Positions 1 to 5,036 of a DNA stretch of 7,254 nucleotides are shown in pieces. This DNA comes from Treponema sp. (GTDB taxonomy: Bacteria; Spirochaetota; Spirochaetia; Treponematales; Breznakiellaceae): contig JAISTO010000042.1 in assembly GCA_031272575.1 (NCBI GenBank), positions 1 to 7,254 on the forward strand, given 5' to 3'. A program made the position numbers and the translations under genes. The notes under the pieces were generated by a model. That model made no database searches and was not told the origin of the DNA. It saw only the letters and a list, made by a program, of their open reading frames with translations. The stretch's first letter is position 1. Each line of letters starts with the position of its first letter.

Positions 1-191
1 TCGAGGAAGAGCAGCTGCGCCACGACCAGATCGGCCGAAAGGTCGTCGATGCCGCCGTCCAGAAACACGATGCGGTCTTTGAGAAGCCGCGAGTAGATGT
101 CGTAAGACCGCTCCCCGGAGCCGGTGTGCTCGAGCACAACCGGCACGAGGGTGTTCATCTGCGGGTCGAAGGGGGAAACGCGCTCAAGCAT
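1..191 (-). CDS. clpP: ATP-dependent Clp protease proteolytic subunit, 5' part only
   Basis: This is the N-terminal 63 codons of ClpP, the serine protease that forms a double heptameric ring and degrades proteins fed to it by ClpX or ClpA-type ATPases in the cytoplasm. The visible protein has the family's typical start: a short variable lead, then LVPVVLEHTGSGERSYDIYS and RLLKDRIVFLDGGIDD, followed by LVVAQLLFLE. This matches the conserved ERSYDIYSRLL...R.IFL pattern. The catalytic Ser-His-Asp residues lie beyond the left edge and cannot be checked. The ATG at 189-191 lies inside the last codons of tig (8-nt overlap). An AGGAGG ribosome binding site (complement of 198-203) sits 6 nt upstream, so the gene is translated with tig. 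clpX would be expected next, outside the window. The identification is firm; completeness of the gene is not testable here. Confidence 0.95.
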   Translation of the reverse strand, partial: MLERVSPFDPQMNTLVPVVLEHTGSGERSYDIYSRLLKDRIVFLDGGIDDLSADLVVAQLLFL

Positions 192-1596
192 GGTCCGCCT
201 CCTCTGAGGCGTAGGCCTCGCTGTACGATTGCTTCGCCGCCTTCGTTACCGTGTTGAGTTCGCTCAGTTTCGCGACCAGTTTGTCCCGAATGAGGGCATT
301 CTTAACCCCTTCGCGGGCCTCGTCATTTTCATAGTAGTCCCGCGCGTTTTTGAGGTAAGAGTCCTCCATCGCCAAGCGCCGCTCGATCTCGGCGTTCACC
401 TCTTCGTCCGTGGCATCCAGCTGCAATTCGGCGACCAGGGCCTTGCGGACCAGATACTCCCGAATATCCTGCGTCGATTTTTCGCGGAGGTGGTCCCGCA
501 TTTCGCGCATTTTTTCATCGCCGTCCTGCTCGGACATCATCTTTAACAGGGAGTCCCCATCAATCCCGAAGTTCTCTGCGATATGCTCCCATTTTTCCAT
601 GGACTGCGCGGTGACCATCGAGTTGGGGAGGTCCACCGGCGTGGTCTCGAGGATCGCCTTGATGAAGGCGTTCTGAGCCCGTTCGGCCGTAACGTCTCTC
701 ACATGGGCTTCGATCCGCACCCTGATGTTCTTCTTGAGGTCGTCGAGCGTGTGAAAGGCCTCGTCCACATCCTGCGCAAGGTCGTCGTCAAGGTCGGGGA
801 GGTCCTTCACCTTAATCGCCTTTAGGGTGACACGGACGGTTTGTTTTTTAGCGGCCGCTTCGTCCGGGGATACGGCAGCCTGCGCGGCAGCATTTGCGTC
901 CGCGGCCTCGGCATCCTCCTCGATGGTTTTTGAATCCCCCACCTTCATGCCCGCGACTTTGGCGCGGAAACTGCCGTCTTCCCCCTCCGCCGGAAGGCTG
1001 AAGGCCATGCCGTCTTGGGCCGTGTCAGGAAGCGGCTCGCCCCGCTCGTCGAGGACGCAGTAGTCCACCGTGACATAGTCGCCTTTTGCCGCGGCCGCCC
1101 CCTCCTCTTTGTCGCGGACTATCGCGTTCCGCTCGCGGACTCTTTCCAGTTCCGCCGCGACGTCCTTGTCCGTTACCTGGACGTTGGGCACCTCCACCGT
1201 GAGACCCTTCCAGGTCCCCAGCGTGACCTGCGGCATGACATCGTAGGTCATAGAGAAGGTAAAGTCCTTGTCCAGATTGACAACAGGCTTTTCCCCCACT
1301 TCGGGCATCGAGTAGACCAGAGGCCGATCCTCTTTGGGCAGTTCGTCCCCATCGAGTACCTGCTCGATGGCCTGCTCGATCAGTTTGCCGGCCGTCTCGT
1401 CTTTCAGCGCGTCCCCGTACTTGTTGATCAGGACGCCGCGGGGAACCTTCCCCTTCCTGAAGCCGGGCACCTGGAGCGTCTTCATGTAGCCTGTGACCAC
1501 ATCGTCGTAACAGGCGTTTACGTCCTCCTTGCCGACCGTGAGGGTAAGGAGGAGTGAAGAATGCTCGCGTTTTTCCGTTTTTTTGGTTACAGTCAC
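184..1596 (-). CDS. tig: Trigger factor, ribosome-associated chaperone / peptidyl-prolyl isomerase
   Basis: Trigger factor binds the ribosome near the exit tunnel and shelters nascent chains. The 470-residue product has the ribosome-docking loop GFRKGKVP at residues 45-52, the hallmark of the N-terminal domain. A divergent FKBP-type isomerase domain spans roughly 171-263, and a long charged helical C-terminal chaperone domain spans about 264-470. It is somewhat longer than the usual 430-450 residues, largely because of an Ala/Asp/Glu-rich stretch at about 226-251 within the isomerase domain. The start chosen is GTG at 1594-1596, which has GAGGA 6 nt upstream. The frame stays open further upstream, but the only upstream ATG (1686) lies inside the tRNA gene and would give an implausible leader. 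The gene lies 24 nt after tRNA-Leu and overlaps clpP by 8 nt, so the three probably share one transcript. Family identity is certain; isomerase activity is uncertain given the divergent domain. Confidence 0.95.
   Translation of the reverse strand: MTVTKKTEKREHSSLLLTLTVGKEDVNACYDDVVTGYMKTLQVPGFRKGKVPRGVLINKYGDALKDETAGKLIEQAIEQVLDGDELPKEDRPLVYSMPEVGEKPVVNLDKDFTFSMTYDVMPQVTLGTWKGLTVEVPNVQVTDKDVAAELERVRERNAIVRDKEEGAAAAKGDYVTVDYCVLDERGEPLPDTAQDGMAFSLPAEGEDGSFRAKVAGMKVGDSKTIEEDAEAADANAAAQAAVSPDEAAAKKQTVRVTLKAIKVKDLPDLDDDLAQDVDEAFHTLDDLKKNIRVRIEAHVRDVTAERAQNAFIKAILETTPVDLPNSMVTAQSMEKWEHIAENFGIDGDSLLKMMSEQDGDEKMREMRDHLREKSTQDIREYLVRKALVAELQLDATDEEVNAEIERRLAMEDSYLKNARDYYENDEAREGVKNALIRDKLVAKLSELNTVTKAAKQSYSEAYASEEADHA
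198..203 (-). promoter_or_regulatory. Shine-Dalgarno site of clpP inside the tig coding end
   Basis: The minus strand reads AGGAGG, with 6 nt before the ATG of clpP at 191. It lies within the codons for the Glu-Glu-Ala near the tig C-terminus. It fixes the clpP start and shows translational coupling to tig. Confidence 0.85.
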
Positions 1597-1602
1597 CGTA
1601 GT

Positions 1603-1609
1603 TCCTCTT
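1603..1609 (-). promoter_or_regulatory. Shine-Dalgarno site deciding the GTG start of tig
   Basis: The minus strand reads AAGAGGA, followed by 6 nt and GTG at 1596. It lies in the 24-nt gap between the tRNA 3' end and tig. It supports the GTG start rather than the longer reading frame that runs into the tRNA gene. Confidence 0.75.
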
Positions 1610-1620
1610 TTGGGAAGCCT

Positions 1621-1700
<80 letters not shown>

Positions 1701-1718
1701 GCGCCGCCCTATGGGATA

Positions 1719-1748
1719 AGTGTAGCGGGATTGGGGGAAAAGTGTCAA
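1719..1748 (-). promoter_or_regulatory. Sigma70-type promoter of tRNA-Leu-tig-clpP
   Basis: On the minus strand a perfect -35 TTGACA (1748-1743) is followed by an 18-bp spacer and a -10 TACACT (1724-1719). Transcription would begin near 1712, about 11 nt before the mature tRNA end at 1700. No other promoter is obvious between the tRNA and tig, so this one probably serves the whole unit. The -35 lies 6 bp from the -35 of the divergent helicase promoter. Confidence 0.8.
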
Positions 1749-1754
1749 GTAGCC

Positions 1755-1783
1755 TTGACTCGCGGGCCCTTTTTCACTATAGT
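1755..1783 (+). promoter_or_regulatory. Sigma70-type promoter of the XPB-like helicase
   Basis: A -35 TTGACT (1755-1760), a 17-bp spacer and a -10 TATAGT (1778-1783) are present. The -10 ends only 6 nt before the helicase ATG at 1790, so the expected transcription start falls on or next to the start codon. No Shine-Dalgarno sequence is present. This predicts a leaderless mRNA. Confidence 0.75.
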
Positions 1784-1789
1784 AGCCCC

Positions 1790-3433
1790 ATGGCAAGCGG
1801 CCCGTTAATCATACAGAGTGACCAGACTATCCTCCTTGACACGCACGCAGAGGAGGCGGAGGCAGCCAGGGCGGCGATCCTGCCCTTCGCGGAACTCGAA
1901 AAGTCTCCTGAACACGTGCACACCTATCGCATAAGCCCGCTCTCGCTCTGGAACGCGGCCGCGGCGGGGTTAGAGGCCGCGAGTGTCCGCGAGACGCTCG
2001 AGCGCTACAGCCGCTACCCCGTGCAGGAGGGCCTCTTCGACGGGCTCTCCTCCCTCATGGCGCGCTACGGGCGGCTCGTTATGCGGGGGGGCGAGGGGGA
2101 CAGCCTGCGCCTCGAGGCCGCGGATGAGGCGCTCCGCACCGAGATCGCCGCCTCCCGGCCCCTCCGCAAATACCTCCAGCCGGCGGGGGAGCACTTCGCG
2201 CTCGCGCTGCGGGACCGCGGCACCGTGAAGCGGGAACTTATCCGGCTCGGCTGGCCTGTGGCGGACGAAGCGCCCCTCATCGCGGGCGAGGATATGGACA
2301 TCAGCCTTAAAGAGGGGGCGGGCTTTGCCCCCCGCAACTACCAGCGGGAGGCCGCGGCCGCGGTGCTCGGGTCAGGCGGGCCCGGCTCCGGCTACGGGGT
2401 GGTGGTGCTCCCCTGCGGGGCCGGCAAAACGGTCGTGGGTATGTGCGTCATGGCCGCGCTCAAAACCAACACCCTCATCCTCTGCACGAACGCGGCCGCG
2501 GTACATCAGTGGATAAGCGAACTCCTCGACAAGACGACCCTGGCCCCCGACGAGATCGCGGAGTACTCAGGCACCCGCAAGGGCACGGCGCCGGTGACGG
2601 TGGCCACCTACCAGATCATCACCTGGAGGCCGAAGCGGGAGGAGGTCTTCCCCCACTTCGCCCTCTTCCGCGAGCGCCCCTGGGGGCTGATCATCTACGA
2701 CGAGGTGCACCTGCTGCCCGCGCCCCTCTTCCGCATTACCGCGGAACTGCAGGCCGTGCGCCGGCTCGGGCTCACGGCCACGCTCGTGCGCGAGGACGGC
2801 GAGGAGGACGCGGTCTTCAGCCTGGTGGGGCCGAAGCGCTACGACGCGCCGTGGAAGGACCTCGAGCAGAAGGGCTGGATAGCGAGCGCGTACTGCACGG
2901 AGATCCGCATCGCCCTGCCGGAGGAGCTCCGCATACCCTACGCGGCGGCCCCGCCCCGCGAAAAATGCCGTCTCGCCGGCGAGAACCCCCGCAAGGACGA
3001 GGCCGTGGCGGACCTCGTCGCCAACCACCCGGACGAACAGATCATCGTGATCGGGCAGTACCTGGCGCAGTTGGAAGGGATAGCCCGCCGCCTGGGCGCG
3101 CCGCTCATTACCGGCAAGATGCGCAACGACGAGCGGGAGAAACACTACGCGGCGTTTAAGCGCGGCGAGACCCGCGTAATCGTCACCTCGAAGGTGGCGA
3201 ACTTCGCCATCGACCTGCCGGACGCCTCGATGGCGATACAGGTCTCGGGCGCGTTCGGGTCCCGGCAGGAGGAGGCCCAGCGCCTGGGGCGCATACTGCG
3301 GCCCAAAAAGCGGGACGCGCTCTTTTTCACCCTCGTGTCCCACTGTACCGTCGAGGAGGACTTTTCCCTCCGCCGCCGCCAGTTCCTCGCGGAGCAGGGC
3401 TACAAGTACCGCATTCAGCACTGGGAAGGCTAA
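1790..3433 (+). CDS. XPB/ERCC3-like superfamily 2 DNA helicase
   Basis: The 547-residue protein is a bacterial XPB-type 3'-5' DNA helicase/translocase, close in size and pattern to the mycobacterial enzyme. The N-terminus (GPLIIQSDQTILLDTH, then a conserved HVHTYRI.PL.LWNA stretch) matches the damage-recognition region of that family. Walker A LPCGAGKT is at 207-214 and the DEVH box at 304-307. Motif III TATLVRED (329-336) carries the XPB-specific R-E-D triplet. The C-terminal helicase domain ends with the motif VI region QEEAQRLGRILRPK from residue 493. All key ATPase residues are present. The family is linked to DNA repair or transcription-associated DNA opening, but the role of bacterial members is poorly settled. 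The start at 1790 is chosen because homology begins there. The in-frame ATG at 1676 lies in the tRNA gene, upstream of the promoter. No Bax1-type nuclease partner is next to it. It appears to be a single-gene unit. Confidence 0.93.
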   Translation: MASGPLIIQSDQTILLDTHAEEAEAARAAILPFAELEKSPEHVHTYRISPLSLWNAAAAGLEAASVRETLERYSRYPVQEGLFDGLSSLMARYGRLVMRGGEGDSLRLEAADEALRTEIAASRPLRKYLQPAGEHFALALRDRGTVKRELIRLGWPVADEAPLIAGEDMDISLKEGAGFAPRNYQREAAAAVLGSGGPGSGYGVVVLPCGAGKTVVGMCVMAALKTNTLILCTNAAAVHQWISELLDKTTLAPDEIAEYSGTRKGTAPVTVATYQIITWRPKREEVFPHFALFRERPWGLIIYDEVHLLPAPLFRITAELQAVRRLGLTATLVREDGEEDAVFSLVGPKRYDAPWKDLEQKGWIASAYCTEIRIALPEELRIPYAAAPPREKCRLAGENPRKDEAVADLVANHPDEQIIVIGQYLAQLEGIARRLGAPLITGKMRNDEREKHYAAFKRGETRVIVTSKVANFAIDLPDASMAIQVSGAFGSRQEEAQRLGRILRPKKRDALFFTLVSHCTVEEDFSLRRRQFLAEQGYKYRIQHWEG

Positions 3434-3450
3434 ACGGTCATTTTTCCCAA

Positions 3451-3472
3451 AAATCAGGGTGAATCCTGATTT
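3451..3472. promoter_or_regulatory. 22-bp perfect dyad: candidate operator of the LuxR-type gene (or weak terminator)
   Basis: Arms AAATCAGG (3451-3458) and CCTGATTT (3465-3472) are perfect inverted repeats around a 6-nt centre. The following bases, CTTTATTC, are only a weak U-tract, so a rho-independent terminator for the helicase gene is possible but not strong. The centre lies at about -43.5 relative to the inferred transcription start at 3505. That is the position where LuxR-type activators often bind next to the -35 region. The downstream promoter has a good -10 but no clear -35, as expected for an activated promoter. Both roles could coexist. Confidence 0.5.
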
Positions 3473-3492
3473 CTTTATTCAAAAATTCCGGT

Positions 3493-3498
3493 TATAAT
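3493..3498 (+). promoter_or_regulatory. -10 box of the membrane LuxR-type gene
   Basis: A consensus TATAAT lies exactly 6 nt before the ATG at 3505. No convincing -35 occurs at 16-18 bp upstream; the candidates are T-rich, such as TTTCTT at 3470-3475. There is no Shine-Dalgarno sequence, so the message should be leaderless. The spacing is the same as at the helicase gene. Confidence 0.65.
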
Positions 3499-3504
3499 AA
3501 GCCC

Positions 3505-4929
3505 ATGAAGAAGTGGTGTTTGTGTATATGGGCGTTCTTTGCGTTGAGCGGGGCGCTGTTTGCCGCCGCGGAAAAATGGCCGCTCGACAGCGTATGGCGG
3601 TGGTCGGGCGGAGACGATCCTGACTGGGCGAATATGGATTTCGACGACAGCGCATGGACGACGGTGTCACTTCCGGCGAAACTGCATATTCAGGGAACCG
3701 GATCGGTCTTTTGGATTCGAACACGCTACGTCATTCCCGTGGGAACGCCGGATCGCATGTGGTTTTTGAGCAACACTCAGAACCTTGCCTTCGATCTGTA
3801 CGTGAACGGCATCTATATGGGTTCGCGCGGCGTCATCGCGACAGAGACCATCAACACAAATTACAATGTGCAGAGTAACTATGCGGACGCTTTTTTGCTT
3901 CCTTACGGCATTATGCAGGGGGAAACGGTCACCTTTGCGCTGCGCGTCGCGTACCGGGGCTCTGCCGTGCCGGTGCCGCTCTATCACATCGGCAACATGG
4001 CGGCAAAGGATTTCCTGCTGAAAGTGATCAACCCGCTGAACGGCGGCCTCTACGAGGTCGTGGCGGTGCTCTGCTTTATGGTCGGGGTGTGCTGCCTTAT
4101 CGGTTTTACCAGGGAAGAGTACGCGGGGCGTTACCTCGGCATAAGCCTTTTCCTGATCGGCTTTTACCTGGCGGTGAACGGGAGCCCGGTACCGGTGTTC
4201 TACTGGATGCGCGGCATTTCCCGCTGGGCCGTCGTCGCGGGGATTCTGCTCTGGCCCCCGTTTTTCTGCGCCTTTTTGGGCGTGTTCAAAACGCGGTTCC
4301 TCACGCCCCTTTGCATGGGCGCCGCGGGTCTTCTGCTGATACTGCTCGCCGTGGCCTCGTCCGACGACTCGATACTTTCGTGGATCTTCCCCACCGTGGT
4401 CGCGGGGCTTATGTTCTGCTCGATAGGAGGGAGCGCGTTCATCGTGTGGGAGGCGGTGCGTAAAGGGGAAAAATTCGCGCTGCTCATCTTCTGCGCGCTC
4501 ATCTTCGATCTTATCTGCATTGCGTACGACGCCGCCATCTACATCGCGGAGCAGACCGGCAGAGGAAGCGCGCCGCTCTTTTATTGGCAGACGGGCGGCA
4601 TACTCATCTTCCTGTTCTGTATGCTGATATTCATTTACTCCCGCCTGCTGAAAGCGAGGGACGCGAGTAAACTGATGCTCGAGGCGGCCTCAGTCCCCCC
4701 GATCTGGACCAAGGAAGCGGGCGTATCCGCGGCCTTCGCTCAAAAGTATAAGATCGCGCCGAAAGAACGGCAGGTCATCAATCTGGTGCTCGAAGGCAAG
4801 TCAGATAAAGAGATAGCGGTGATTATGCAGATCAGCGTAAGTACGGTACGTTTCTACCTGAAGCGCGTATACTCGGTTACGGGCATTTCTGGCCGTTATG
4901 CGCTTATGGCGGTCTGTATGGGAAAATAA
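3505..4929 (+). CDS. Membrane-anchored LuxR-family transcription regulator (7TMR-DISM-like)
   Basis: The 474-residue protein starts with a signal peptide (MKKW, hydrophobic core to about residue 20, Ala-rich cleavage region near ALFAAAEK). A periplasmic domain at about 25-165 has the pattern DPDWANMDFDDSAW...LP and, later, DLYVNGIYMGS, typical of galactose-binding-like jelly rolls. About seven hydrophobic helices follow, at roughly 181-201, 209-226, 240-261, 266-284, 292-315, 324-346 and 361-381. A 35-residue linker leads to a LuxR/GerE helix-turn-helix (about 416-474) with KERQVINLVLEGKSDKEIA and ISVSTVRFYLKRVY. The topology puts the sensor outside and the DNA-binding domain in the cytoplasm. 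There is no kinase or receiver domain, so it should act as a one-component regulator. The signal peptide fixes the start. The ligand is unknown; jelly-roll domains of this kind often bind carbohydrates. A candidate operator lies at its own promoter, and the next gene is a sugar-kinase homologue. Confidence 0.88.
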   Translation: MKKWCLCIWAFFALSGALFAAAEKWPLDSVWRWSGGDDPDWANMDFDDSAWTTVSLPAKLHIQGTGSVFWIRTRYVIPVGTPDRMWFLSNTQNLAFDLYVNGIYMGSRGVIATETINTNYNVQSNYADAFLLPYGIMQGETVTFALRVAYRGSAVPVPLYHIGNMAAKDFLLKVINPLNGGLYEVVAVLCFMVGVCCLIGFTREEYAGRYLGISLFLIGFYLAVNGSPVPVFYWMRGISRWAVVAGILLWPPFFCAFLGVFKTRFLTPLCMGAAGLLLILLAVASSDDSILSWIFPTVVAGLMFCSIGGSAFIVWEAVRKGEKFALLIFCALIFDLICIAYDAAIYIAEQTGRGSAPLFYWQTGGILIFLFCMLIFIYSRLLKARDASKLMLEAASVPPIWTKEAGVSAAFAQKYKIAPKERQVINLVLEGKSDKEIAVIMQISVSTVRFYLKRVYSVTGISGRYALMAVCMGK

Positions 4930-4940
4930 AATATGCCCGT

Positions 4941-4955
4941 TTCGCCCTGATTTTT
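4941..4955 (-). repeat. Inverted 14/15 copy of the motif upstream of the LuxR-type gene
   Basis: The minus strand reads AAAAATCAGGGCGAA. The plus strand at 3449-3463 reads AAAAATCAGGGTGAA, so the two differ at one position. The copies bracket the LuxR-type gene in opposite orientations. This copy has no good second arm, so it is a half-site centred about 74 bp upstream of the inferred kinase transcription start. It could be a binding half-site for the regulator or the edge of an old mobile insert. Confidence 0.5.
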
Positions 4956-4965
4956 CACATTTATC

Positions 4966-4973
4966 AAAAAAAA
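4966..4973. promoter_or_regulatory. A-tract upstream of the kinase promoter (UP-element-like)
   Basis: Eight consecutive A residues lie in an AT-rich stretch at about -56 to -49 relative to the inferred start at 5022. This is the zone contacted by the RNA polymerase alpha subunit in UP elements. It may strengthen or bend the promoter. The assignment rests on composition and position only. Confidence 0.35.
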
Positions 4974-4986
4974 CTCTCAAAATCCC

Positions 4987-5015
4987 TTGCATAAAAAGTC
5001 ATTTTTATGTATAAT
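4987..5015 (+). promoter_or_regulatory. Sigma70-type promoter of the GHMP kinase-surE unit
   Basis: A -35 TTGCAT (4987-4992), a 17-bp spacer and a consensus -10 TATAAT (5010-5015) are present. Transcription should start near 5022, leaving a leader of about 15 nt before the ATG at 5037. The leader carries AAAGGGG (5023-5029), 7 nt before the start codon, which can serve as ribosome binding site. A perfect dyad occupies the spacer. Confidence 0.8.
4990..5009. promoter_or_regulatory. 20-bp perfect dyad in the promoter spacer: candidate operator
   Basis: Arms CATAAAAA (4990-4997) and TTTTTATG (5002-5009) are perfect inverted repeats around GTCA. The dyad covers the last three bases of the -35 and fills the spacer up to the -10. 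A protein bound here would block RNA polymerase, so a repressor operator is the natural reading. Its sequence is unlike the dyad upstream of the LuxR-type gene, so a different regulator is likely. Confidence 0.55.
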
Positions 5016-5036
5016 AGGGGACAAAGGGGTATAGCC

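Noticed and set aside
1015..1557. Plus-strand open frame (180 codons) opposite tig
   Set aside because: It is a shadow of the trigger factor gene, including its GFRKGKVP loop. No independent domain is seen.
2567..3421. Minus-strand open frame (284 codons) opposite the helicase
   Set aside because: It lies fully within helicase motifs on the plus strand and has no family pattern or ribosome binding site that would support it.
3440..3454. Small palindrome ATTTTT-CCC-AAAAAT after the helicase stop
   Set aside because: It is A/T-only in the stem, very weak, and excludes the stronger dyad at 3451-3472. It is kept only as a possible alternative fold.
4930..4960. Rho-independent terminator after the LuxR-type gene
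   Set aside because: No clear GC-rich hairpin precedes the T-run at 4951-4955. The GGG/CCC pairing possibilities are too short.
5007..5036. Upstream ATG at 5007 for the kinase
   Set aside because: It overlaps the -10 box and precedes the inferred transcription start near 5022, so it would not be in the mRNA.
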